Shown: one piece after another, positions 1 through 5,968 of the stretch
How the letters are laid out: each line of letters begins with the position of its first letter
How positions within the stretch are numbered: the stretch's first letter is position 1
Translations under genes and position numbers: made by a program
NCBI GenBank assembly: GCA_013696835.1
Contig: JACCXV010000249.1
Span: forward strand, 1 to 6,909
Direction of reading: 5' to 3'
Length of the DNA stretch: 6,909 nucleotides
Source of the DNA: Gemmatimonadota bacterium
Lineage (GTDB): Bacteria > Gemmatimonadota > Gemmatimonadetes > JACCXV01
The notes under the pieces: generated by a model
Told to the model about the DNA's origin: nothing
Databases searched by the model: none
The model's input: the letters and a program-made list of their open reading frames with translations, nothing else

Positions 1-1
1 G

Positions 2-802
2 GTGATCGCCGCGCCCGCGGGCGCACGGCGTGGGGGAACGGTGCGGCCCACGGGCGTCGCCGAGCTCCGCGAGTACGTCCCCCCGGTCGTGGAGCCCGGA
101 GAAGGTGACCGCGTCGAGCCGTTCTCGAAGCGCCGCAGGATCATCGCGGAGCACATGGTCTACTCCAAGGCCGTCTCGCCGCACGTCTACACGATGGCCG
201 AGATCGACATGACGCGGGTCGCAGCCCTGCGTGAGTCCCGCAAGCGCGCGTTCGCCGAGAGCGAGGGAGTCGGGCTCACGTACCTGCATTTCGTGATCGC
301 CGCCACCGTCCGTGCGCTGCGCGACGTCCCCCGGATGAACGCGGTCGTGGGTGAGGACCAGCTCGTCTACCGCGGGGCGATCCACATCGGCGTCGCGGTC
401 GAGACGGAGCAGGGGCTCGTCGTGCCGGTCCTGCGGAACGCGGACCGGCTCTCGATCCGAGGGATCGCCCGCGAGGTGGAGGACCTGGCGGTGCGGGCTC
501 GAGAGCGCAAGCTGCGGGTGGAGGATCTCCAGGGTGGCACGTTCACGATCTCGAACCCGGGACGGCAGGGGAACCTCGTCGGGTTCGCCGTCATCAACCA
601 GCCTCAGCTCGGCATCCTTCGCATGGGCGAGATCCGCAAGCGCCCCGTGGTCGTGGAGGTCGATGGCGCCGACGCGATCGTGATCCGGCCGATCATGCTG
701 CTGTCGCTGTCGTACGACCACCGGGTGATCGACGGGGTGACCGGCAACAGCTTCCTCTACCGGGTGAAGGAACGGCTCGAGGCCGGCGAGTTCGAGGTCT
801 GA
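2..802 (+). CDS. 2-oxoacid dehydrogenase complex E2 acyltransferase, C-terminal part (5' partial)
   Basis: This is the catalytic domain of a dihydrolipoamide acyltransferase, the E2 core of a pyruvate, 2-oxoglutarate or branched-chain 2-oxoacid dehydrogenase complex. It moves an acyl group from lipoate to CoA in the cytosol. Counting from the first codon in the window, residues 1-40 look like the Ala/Pro/Gly-rich linker, and the catalytic domain starts near the RRRIIAEHM stretch (about 44-52). GTFTISNPG is at 179-187, INQPQ at 198-202, and the active-site signature DHRVIDG at 239-245 supplies the catalytic His240 and Asp244. Family members are usually about 400 residues or more, with lipoyl and subunit-binding domains in front. 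Those are missing here, so the gene almost certainly begins left of the window and the GTG at position 2 is probably internal. The substrate class cannot be settled from this part. The stop lies 28 nt before the next gene, so co-transcription is likely. Confidence 0.93.
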   Translation: MIAAPAGARRGGTVRPTGVAELREYVPPVVEPGEGDRVEPFSKRRRIIAEHMVYSKAVSPHVYTMAEIDMTRVAALRESRKRAFAESEGVGLTYLHFVIAATVRALRDVPRMNAVVGEDQLVYRGAIHIGVAVETEQGLVVPVLRNADRLSIRGIAREVEDLAVRARERKLRVEDLQGGTFTISNPGRQGNLVGFAVINQPQLGILRMGEIRKRPVVVEVDGADAIVIRPIMLLSLSYDHRVIDGVTGNSFLYRVKERLEAGEFEV

Positions 803-830
803 CCGCGCCCCGCTCCGCTCGGCCAGGTCC

Positions 831-1913
831 GTGAACGCCGCGTTCGTCGTCGCGCACGGCGGCCCCGAGGTGCTGCGCTACGGAGTGCGTCCCACGCCGG
901 CAGCGGGCCGTGGTGACGTGCTGGTGCGCATCCGCGCGGCCTCGCTGAACCACCTGGACCTGTGGGTGCGGAACGGCATACCCGGCCTCCCCATCCAGTT
1001 CCCGCGCATCCTGGGAGCTGACGGCGCGGGAGAGATCCTCGAGCTGGGTGACGGCGCGGCGGAGATCCTCGCGGCGCTTCCGTCAGCGGGTGGGCCCGTG
1101 CGCGCCAGGCGCCCGCTCGAGGCTGGGGCTCGCGTGCTGCTGAATCCGGGGCTGAGCTGCGGGCGCTGCGAGTTCTGCGCCCGTGGGGAGGAGAACCTCT
1201 GCATCCGCTACCGGCTGGTGGGGGAGCACGTGGACGGCACGTGGGCGGAGTGCGTCGCGGTTCCCGCGGCGAGCGTCTTCCCCGCTCCCGATGGGTTGAG
1301 CTTCGAAGCGTGCGCGGCGTTCCCGCTCGTCTTTCTGACCGCCTGGCGGATGGTTCGCGTCCGCGGGCGGCTCGCACCCGGCGAGACCGTGCTCGTGCAT
1401 GGCGTCGGCGGTGGCGTCTCGAGCGCCGCCCTGCAGATAGCACTGGAGGCCGGGGCCCGTGTGATGGTCACGTCCTCGTCGGACGAGAAGCTGGCGCGCG
1501 CGGCCGAGATCGGCGCGGAGCGCGGGGTGCGGTACGATCGCGAGGACGTCGCGCTGGCGGTGCGCGAATGGACCTCCAAGCGCGGCGTGGACCTCGTCGT
1601 GGACAGCGTCGGCGGCCCCGCGTGGTCCACGAGCCTCGATGCCGTCGCCCGGGGCGGCCGCATCGTGACCTGCGGCGCCACGGCGGGAGGCGACCCCCCC
1701 GCCCGGATCCAGCGCATCTTCTGGAAGCAGGTGGACGTGCTGGGCTCGACCATGGGCAACCGCCGCGACTTCGAGGCCGTTCTGGAGAAGGTGTCCGCGG
1801 GTGCGCTCGCGCCGCTGATCGACAGCGTCTTCCCGCTCGCCCGGGCCGGGGACGCGATGGCTCGATTGGAGGCGCGCGCCCACTTCGGGAAGATCGTTCT
1901 CGGCGTCCCGTGA
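831..1913 (+). CDS. Zinc-type medium-chain alcohol dehydrogenase / quinone-oxidoreductase-like protein
   Basis: A 360-residue medium-chain dehydrogenase/reductase with an N-terminal GroES-like domain (about 1-150) and a C-terminal Rossmann domain. The nucleotide-binding glycines are in VLVHGVGGGVS (187-197). Four cysteines, C110, C113, C116 and C124 (C-X2-C-X2-C-X7-C), form the usual structural zinc lobe. At the usual catalytic-zinc positions there is SLNHLD (38-43, Asn40 in place of the Cys) and GADGAGE (62-68, Asp64 in place of the His of GHE). The catalytic zinc is therefore probably absent and the enzyme may be an NAD(P)H-dependent reductase rather than a classical alcohol dehydrogenase. 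The ILGADGAGE, NPGLSCGRC and ILGSTM-like (LGSTM) blocks match a bacterial and Thermus-type subfamily I recall. Relative to that family there are about 17 extra residues near 78-96, beside a 30-bp repeat. It starts at GTG with only a weak AGG nearby, 28 nt after the E2 gene. The substrate is unknown. Confidence 0.88.
   Translation: MNAAFVVAHGGPEVLRYGVRPTPAAGRGDVLVRIRAASLNHLDLWVRNGIPGLPIQFPRILGADGAGEILELGDGAAEILAALPSAGGPVRARRPLEAGARVLLNPGLSCGRCEFCARGEENLCIRYRLVGEHVDGTWAECVAVPAASVFPAPDGLSFEACAAFPLVFLTAWRMVRVRGRLAPGETVLVHGVGGGVSSAALQIALEAGARVMVTSSSDEKLARAAEIGAERGVRYDREDVALAVREWTSKRGVDLVVDSVGGPAWSTSLDAVARGGRIVTCGATAGGDPPARIQRIFWKQVDVLGSTMGNRRDFEAVLEKVSAGALAPLIDSVFPLARAGDAMARLEARAHFGKIVLGVP
1019..1071 (+). 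repeat. In-frame 30-bp tandem duplication inside the dehydrogenase gene
   Basis: The 23 bases at 1019-1041 recur at 1049-1071 with two adjacent mismatches (21 of 23 identical), an offset of exactly 30 nt or ten codons. At protein level DGAGEILELG (64-73) is followed by DGAAEILAAL (74-83). The repeat lies where homologues have a short loop before the structural zinc lobe and is followed by about 13 more residues that are not typical of the family, so it may be part of how the insertion arose. Chance similarity in GC-rich coding DNA is possible but less likely at this identity. Confidence 0.6.
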
Positions 1914-2785
1914 TCCGGCCGCCGTTCTTCCTCGCCAGGCGCTTCGTCGCCGGCGAGACCCTTCCCGAGGCGATCGAGGTGGTGCGGCGGCTGAACGACC
2001 GCGGTCTCTCCGCCTCGCTCGACATCCTGGGCGAGAACGTGAAGGACCCCGCTGCCGTCCGTGCGGCTCGGGACGACTATGTCGGGCTGCTCGACGAGAT
2101 CGCCCGCACGGGCGTGGATTCGAACATCTCGATCAAGCTGACAATGCTTGGCCTCGACGTGGGGGAGGCGTTCTGCGAGGAGAACCTGCACGTCGTGCTC
2201 TCGGCGGGCCGCGAGCGCCGGACCTTCGTGCGCATCGACATGGAGGGATCCCGCTACACGCAGGCCACGCTCGATCTTTTCCATCGCGTCCTGCCGGCCT
2301 ACGGAAGCGCATCCGACGGAAGGGGAGCGGGCGTGGGCGTGGTGATCCAGAGCTACCTGTACCGCAGCGCCGCGGACGTGCAGAGGCTGAACGAGGCGCG
2401 GGCCCGAGTGCGCCTGGTGAAGGGTGCGTACAAGGAGCCGCCGGAGGTGGCCTTTCCAGCGCGCGACGACGTCAACCGCAGCTACGACGAGCTGATGCGC
2501 GAGCTGCTCGCGGGCGGGGCGTATCCCGCCATCGCGACCCACGACGACGAACGGATCACGCGCACCCGGACGTTCGCCGCGGAGCGCGGGATCCCCGTGT
2601 CGGCCTACGAGTTCCAGATGCTCTACGGGATCCGGCGGCGCCTGCAGGAGACCCTCGCCGCGCAGGGACATCCCGTACGCGTCTACGTTCCCTACGGCCG
2701 CGACTGGTTTCCGTACTTCTACCGCCGCCTGCGCGAGCGAAAGGAGAACGTGGCCTTCGTGGCGCGCAACCTGTTCAGGGAGTGA
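1910..2785 (+). CDS. Proline dehydrogenase (FAD-dependent, monofunctional)
   Basis: This enzyme oxidises L-proline to 1-pyrroline-5-carboxylate with FAD and passes electrons to the quinone pool, typically at the inner face of the membrane. It is the single-domain form: 291 residues folding as a (beta/alpha)8 barrel. Visible family motifs are RFVAGETL (11-18), SIKLTMLGLD (74-83, Lys76), RIDME (108-112), QSYLYR (147-152), KGAYKEP (171-177), ATHD (209-212), FQMLYG, VPYGRDWFPY and the C-terminal YFYRRLRE (269-276). In that last motif the paired arginines and the glutamate bind the proline carboxylate and close the site in known enzymes. The GTG start overlaps the previous stop as GTGA, with no good Shine-Dalgarno sequence, which suggests translational coupling. 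With this start only about ten residues precede RFVAGETL, roughly 20 fewer than in the Thermus enzyme. No pyrroline-5-carboxylate dehydrogenase gene lies in the window. Confidence 0.93.
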   Translation: MIRPPFFLARRFVAGETLPEAIEVVRRLNDRGLSASLDILGENVKDPAAVRAARDDYVGLLDEIARTGVDSNISIKLTMLGLDVGEAFCEENLHVVLSAGRERRTFVRIDMEGSRYTQATLDLFHRVLPAYGSASDGRGAGVGVVIQSYLYRSAADVQRLNEARARVRLVKGAYKEPPEVAFPARDDVNRSYDELMRELLAGGAYPAIATHDDERITRTRTFAAERGIPVSAYEFQMLYGIRRRLQETLAAQGHPVRVYVPYGRDWFPYFYRRLRERKENVAFVARNLFRE

Positions 2786-2813
2786 GACGCTCCTTGACAC
2801 CGACACCGCAGAC

Positions 2814-2820
2814 GGAAGGA
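2814..2820 (+). promoter_or_regulatory. Shine-Dalgarno sequence deciding the start of the lysine-dehydrogenase-like gene
   Basis: GGAAGGA lies six bases before the GTG at 2826 when counted from the end of GGAAGG, a normal spacing. The alternative ATG at 2820 overlaps the purine run itself and so cannot use it. This favours GTG 2826, which adds only two residues before the first strand of the Rossmann fold (MSRFVVLGAG). It is the clearest ribosome binding site in the window. Confidence 0.65.
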
Positions 2821-2825
2821 TGGTC

Positions 2826-3968
2826 GTGAGCCGCTTCGTGGTGCTCGGCGCCGGCCGGCAGGGACTCGCCTGCGCCTACGATCTGCTGCGCTTCGGCGAT
2901 CGCGAGGTCCTGCTCGCCGACCGTCAGGCGGTCGAACTGCCGCCTTTCCTCAGGGGCTTCGGGGGACGCCTCACCTTTCAGGCCGTGGACGTGCGCGATG
3001 CCGGCGGCCTCGCCAGCCTGCTCGCCGGTTCTGCGGCCGTCTGCAACGCGACCCCTTACTACTTCAACCTGGCCGTCACGCGCGCGGCCCTGGAGGCCGG
3101 TGCGCACGTCTGCGACCTCGGGGGCAACACCGAGATCGTGCTGCAGCAGCTAGCGCTGGATGGGGAGGCCGCGTCCCGCGGGTGCTCGGTGCTTCCCGAC
3201 TGCGGTCTGGCCCCGGGACTGGTCAACATCCTCGCCGCTCAGTGCCTGCGCGAGCTGGAGCGCCCGCGCAGCGTGCGCATCCTTACCGGGGGCCTCCCCC
3301 AGGATCCGCGGCCGCCCCTGAACTACCAGGTGGTGTACTCGCTCGATGGCGTGCTCGACTACTACGCATCCGAGGCGATCGCGCTGGAGGGGGGAGAGGT
3401 CGTTGCCGTTCCCGCCCTGAGCCGCCTCGAGCTCGTCGAGTTTCCGGAACTGGGGCGGCTGGAGGCCTTCGTGACTGCGGGAGGCATCTCGACCCTGCCA
3501 TACACATGGCGCGGAAAGGTCGACACGCTCGTGTACAAGACGCTGCGCTACCCCGGCCACGCGGAGAAGATGCGGACCCTCCGCGAGCTCGGCCTGCTGT
3601 CCCTCGACGAGGTGGCGGTGAACGGCGTCATCGTTCGGCCGCGGGAGGTCGTCAAGACCGTCATCCAGCCGCTGCTCGGCGAGGGCAAGGACCTCGTCGC
3701 CGTCCGCGTCGAGGCCGAGGGCGAGCGGGCGGGCGCGCCGCTTCGCATTCGCTACGATCTGCTCGACCGGTACGACGATGAGACGGGCATCACCGCCATG
3801 GAGCGCACGACGGGGTTCGGGCTCGCGATCTGTGGGCAGATGCAGGCGGGGGGGAGAGTTCCCTTGGGAGCGCACACGCCCGACGCCGTCGTCGTCGCCG
3901 CGGACTACCTGGCGGCCCTGGAAAGCCGCGGGATCCGCGTACGACGCAGCGAGGAGCGGGCCGCATGA
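2826..3968 (+). CDS. Saccharopine dehydrogenase family protein, probable L-lysine 6-dehydrogenase
   Basis: A 380-residue NAD(P)-dependent oxidoreductase with an N-terminal Rossmann fold and no signal peptide. The dinucleotide motif GAGRQG is at residues 8-13. DLGGN (97-101), PDCGLAPGLVN (124-134), PPLNYQVVYSLDGVLDYY (163-180) and YKTLRYPGHAEK (237-248) follow. This order and spacing match, from memory, the Geobacillus-type L-lysine 6-dehydrogenase, which oxidatively deaminates the epsilon-amino group of lysine to alpha-aminoadipate semialdehyde, which cyclises to piperideine-6-carboxylate. True saccharopine dehydrogenase is the main alternative and would use the same fold. An ATG six bases upstream (2820) would add two residues but sits on the ribosome binding site. 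The gene follows proline dehydrogenase by 40 nt and ends the operon, facing bioY. The family call is firm; the lysine substrate is inferred. Confidence 0.8.
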   Translation: MSRFVVLGAGRQGLACAYDLLRFGDREVLLADRQAVELPPFLRGFGGRLTFQAVDVRDAGGLASLLAGSAAVCNATPYYFNLAVTRAALEAGAHVCDLGGNTEIVLQQLALDGEAASRGCSVLPDCGLAPGLVNILAAQCLRELERPRSVRILTGGLPQDPRPPLNYQVVYSLDGVLDYYASEAIALEGGEVVAVPALSRLELVEFPELGRLEAFVTAGGISTLPYTWRGKVDTLVYKTLRYPGHAEKMRTLRELGLLSLDEVAVNGVIVRPREVVKTVIQPLLGEGKDLVAVRVEAEGERAGAPLRIRYDLLDRYDDETGITAMERTTGFGLAICGQMQAGGRVPLGAHTPDAVVVAADYLAALESRGIRVRRSEERAA

Positions 3969-3984
3969 GCGCTTGCAGGGTGCC

Positions 3985-4000
3985 CGCCAGCGGAGCGGCG
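3985..4000. terminator. Possible hairpin between convergent genes
   Basis: In the 34-bp gap between the lysine-dehydrogenase-like gene and bioY, CGCC-(A)-GC, loop GGA, GC-GGCG can pair as a six-base-pair stem with one bulged A. The sequence is symmetric enough to act for both converging transcripts. There is no T-tract on either strand, so it would not be a classical intrinsic terminator, and in DNA this GC-rich short hairpins arise often. Confidence 0.22.
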
Positions 4001-4002
4001 AG

Positions 4003-4578
4003 CTAGTCGCGCAGCCGGGCCACCCAGGGGCGCGCCGCTCGAAAGGCGGCGGTGGCGGCGGCGACCTTGACGAGGTCTCCCGCGAGGAAGGGGGCGACGC
4101 CGAGCAGGAAGGCTCGCCCGAGGGGTACGTCGAGAACCCACGCCAGCTGCAGCATGCCCCAGGCGAAGACGATCGTGCTCACCGCCAGCAGGACCGCGAA
4201 GGCACGCAGCGCGCCTCCGCGAGACGGCAGGCTGCGGGCCACGATGGGTGGGACGAGGAGGAACGCTAGCAGGTATCCTCCGGTCGCGCCCAGGAGCACT
4301 CCCGGGCCACTCTCCGCACCGGCGAAGACGGGAGCTCCGATACTCCCCGCCAGCAGGTACATGGCCATCGATGCGGCACCCCAGCCCCCCCCCAGAACCC
4401 CTCCCGCCAGGAGCACGACGGCCGTCTGCAAGGTGACCGGAACCGGAGTGAACGGAAGCGGAATCTGCACCTGCGCCGCCAGAGCGGTGGCGGCTGCGAA
4501 CGCCGCGGCCGTCGAGAGGCGCAGGGCCAGAGTCGAGCTGTCGGAGCGGCTGCGTGCCGCCAGGACCTGGGTCGTCAT
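4003..4578 (-). CDS. bioY: BioY family biotin transporter (ECF S component)
   Basis: An integral membrane protein of 191 residues that binds biotin and, with ECF energising subunits (EcfA, EcfA', EcfT), imports it. The sequence is strongly hydrophobic, with about six membrane spans. Family hallmarks are PFTPVPVTLQT (42-52), GAPVFAG (81-87), GATGGYLLAFL (97-107) and the C-terminal GDLVK (166-170), whose Asp and Lys are in the region that contacts biotin in known BioY structures. The length matches the family. No ATP-binding or transmembrane EcfT genes are nearby, so it would use a shared module elsewhere or work alone. The start is ATG, with no Shine-Dalgarno sequence but a sigma-70-like promoter immediately upstream, suggesting a leaderless mRNA. 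A run of nine G on the coding strand (plus-strand C at 4385-4393) encodes Gly63-65. It lies 54 bp after the receiver gene on the same strand. Confidence 0.93.
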   Translation of the reverse strand: MTTQVLAARSRSDSSTLALRLSTAAAFAAATALAAQVQIPLPFTPVPVTLQTAVVLLAGGVLGGGWGAASMAMYLLAGSIGAPVFAGAESGPGVLLGATGGYLLAFLLVPPIVARSLPSRGGALRAFAVLLAVSTIVFAWGMLQLAWVLDVPLGRAFLLGVAPFLAGDLVKVAAATAAFRAARPWVARLRD

Positions 4579-4585
4579 GGCGGGG

Positions 4586-4613
4586 AATCTAGGCAGGGGA
4601 CCCGGGCTGGCAA
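4586..4613 (-). promoter_or_regulatory. Predicted sigma-70-type promoter of bioY, giving a leaderless transcript
   Basis: On the minus strand TTGCCA (4613-4608, 5 of 6 match to TTGACA) is followed after 16 bases by TAGATT (4591-4586, 4 of 6 match to TATAAT). Only seven bases separate the -10 box from the bioY ATG at 4578, so transcription would start at or one base before the start codon. The -10 area is an AT-rich patch in otherwise very GC-rich DNA, and no ribosome binding site is present, both consistent with leaderless initiation. No BirA-type operator palindrome is visible. Confidence 0.5.
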
Positions 4614-4632
4614 GCGCCGTGGCCGGAGACCG

Positions 4633-5028
4633 TCAGGCGCCCGTGGCGGGCCCGGAGGGTTCCTCCCTCGCGCGCGGCAGCAGCGGTCGCAGCACGTCGG
4701 CCAGCGCGCTCGAGATGCGGGCTCTCGTGACGACGGCGTCGCAGCCCGCCTGCAGCGCCGCGCGCCGCAGCTCGCGATCCACGTGAGCGGCGTACCCGAG
4801 CACGCGCACGGGGGGGAGTTCGCTGCGGCTCCGCAGCTCCGTCAGAACGGCGAGGGGTCGCAGGCCCGGGTCCGAGAGATCGAGGATCACGACATCGGGA
4901 CGGGCATCCTGCACGGCCGCGAGGACGTCCCCCGCCCCCACGACGCGGAACGGGACGCCGAGCGCGCGGAGCCCCGCTTCCAGGCGAACCCGGAAGAAGA
5001 GATCGCGCACCACGAGCAGCGCCCCCAC
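4633..5028 (-). CDS. Single-domain degenerate response-regulator receiver protein
   Basis: With the GTG start at 5028 this is a 131-residue protein made of one CheY-like receiver fold and no output domain. The first strand and acidic site read ALLVVRDLFF (3-12), so the usual Asp-Asp or Glu-Asp pair is reduced to Arg8-Asp9. PDVVILDL (44-51) keeps the phosphoacceptor Asp50. VLGYAAHVD (76-84) has no clear Thr/Ser switch residue in the usual place, and VVTRAR (99-104) has Arg where the conserved Lys is expected. It may therefore signal without normal phosphorylation, or by protein contact alone. No histidine kinase gene is in the window. An in-frame TTG at 5049 would add seven residues; neither start has a good ribosome binding site. 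It sits upstream of bioY on the same strand and is divergent from the phosphodiesterase gene, 32 bp away. Its target process is unknown. Confidence 0.75.
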   Translation of the reverse strand: MGALLVVRDLFFRVRLEAGLRALGVPFRVVGAGDVLAAVQDARPDVVILDLSDPGLRPLAVLTELRSRSELPPVRVLGYAAHVDRELRRAALQAGCDAVVTRARISSALADVLRPLLPRAREEPSGPATGA

Positions 5029-5060
5029 GGTCGCAGCGCCAGCGGTCAACGTGGCATGTC

Positions 5061-5855
5061 GTGAGCCGCCCCGACTTCTTCGACCCGCCGCGGCCGCGGC
5101 TGATCGCCCACCGCGGGGCGAGCGGGACGTTCCCGGAGAACACGCTTCCGGCATTCCACGGGGCCGTCGAAGCGGGGGCCGAGATGATCGAGCTCGACGT
5201 CCATCTGTCGGCGGACGGGATCCCGGTCGTGATTCACGACTCCACACTGGAGCGAACCACGGGATCCACGGGTGCCGTGGCGGAGCTCACAGCCGCCCAG
5301 CTCGCGGGTGTCGACGCGGGGTATCGCTTCCGCCCTGCGGGAGCCGACGGGTTTCCCCAGCGTGCAGCGGGCATTGGCATTCCAACGCTCGCCGACGTGC
5401 TCACCGGCTTCCCCGCGACGAGGTTCACCCTCGAGATCAAGACCGCCGACCCCGCGCTCGACCGGGCGCTCGAGCGCGTCCTGCGCGAGGCGGGAGCGGA
5501 GACGGGCGTCCTGCTCGCGTGCCATGACGGGGACGTGATCAGGCGCGTGCGGCGCAGCCTCCGGGCGTATCCGACGAACGTGGCCGTCGATGAGGTCGCG
5601 ACCTTCGTGAAGGAGGGATCCGTGGCTCTGCCCCCGGCGGCCCGTGCCTTCCAGGTGCCTCCGCGGCACGGTACGCGACGACTCGTGACCGCGGCGTTCG
5701 TCGCCGCGGCGCAGGCCGCGGGGTGCGAGGTCCAGGTGTGGACCGTGAACGAGCCCTCCGCGATGCATCACCTGCTCGATCTGGGTGTGGACGGCGTCAT
5801 GACCGATCATCCGGAGCGCCTGCTGGAGGTCTATCGCGCCCGGGGCCTGCGCTGA
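5061..5855 (+). CDS. Glycerophosphodiester phosphodiesterase (GDPD family)
   Basis: This protein hydrolyses glycerophosphodiesters from phospholipid breakdown to sn-glycerol 3-phosphate and an alcohol, using a divalent metal. It has 264 residues in one TIM-barrel domain, the usual size of the cytosolic bacterial type, and there is no signal peptide. The catalytic signature is at the front: LIAHRGASGTFPENT (14-28) gives His17, Glu26 and Asn27; EMIELDVHLSADG (41-53) gives metal ligands Glu44 and Asp46; IHDSTLERTT (58-67) gives His59. FTLEIKT supplies the later conserved Glu, and the C-terminal VWTVNEP and GVDGVMTDHPERL blocks complete the barrel. The start is GTG, chosen because HRGA follows at the normal distance; no Shine-Dalgarno sequence is visible. 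The gene upstream is divergent, and the aminotransferase start lies 113 bp downstream. Substrate specificity beyond the family cannot be read from the sequence. Confidence 0.93.
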   Translation: MSRPDFFDPPRPRLIAHRGASGTFPENTLPAFHGAVEAGAEMIELDVHLSADGIPVVIHDSTLERTTGSTGAVAELTAAQLAGVDAGYRFRPAGADGFPQRAAGIGIPTLADVLTGFPATRFTLEIKTADPALDRALERVLREAGAETGVLLACHDGDVIRRVRRSLRAYPTNVAVDEVATFVKEGSVALPPAARAFQVPPRHGTRRLVTAAFVAAAQAAGCEVQVWTVNEPSAMHHLLDLGVDGVMTDHPERLLEVYRARGLR

Positions 5856-5968
5856 CGCCTGGCGCATGCCGCGGGCCGGGGCCCGGCGAAGTTCGCGGGC
5901 TTGGTCGATGCCTGCAACCCTGGATCACCTCGCCCGGAGCGCACCCCCTGGGCCCGCCGGCGGTACGC

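Noticed and set aside
2..4. GTG at the left edge as the true start of the E2 gene
   Set aside because: A 266-residue protein would lack the lipoyl and subunit-binding domains, and the first residues look like an interdomain linker, so the gene is more likely cut by the window edge.
2794..2799. Perfect TTGACA between proline dehydrogenase and the lysine-dehydrogenase-like gene
   Set aside because: At 16-18 bp spacing the -10 position falls on the ribosome binding site and start codon (AAGGAT, AGGATG or GGATGG), which is a poor match and would put the transcript start inside the gene.
1208..2806. Long minus-strand open frame of about 530 codons opposite the dehydrogenase and proline dehydrogenase genes
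   Set aside because: It is a by-product of GC-rich codon use on the other strand. The translation is Arg/Pro/His-rich, shows no family motif, and two well-supported genes occupy the plus strand.
3965..4006. ATG overlapping the stop of the lysine-dehydrogenase-like gene (ATGA), opening a 13-codon frame
   Set aside because: It is too short, has no recognisable content, and ends within the 3' end of convergent bioY; most likely chance.
5875..5887. GCCGGG-G-CCCGGC palindrome after the phosphodiesterase gene
   Set aside because: As a hairpin it gives only a five-pair stem with a three-base loop and no T-tract, and short GC palindromes are expected by chance here. It is too weak to call a terminator or operator.
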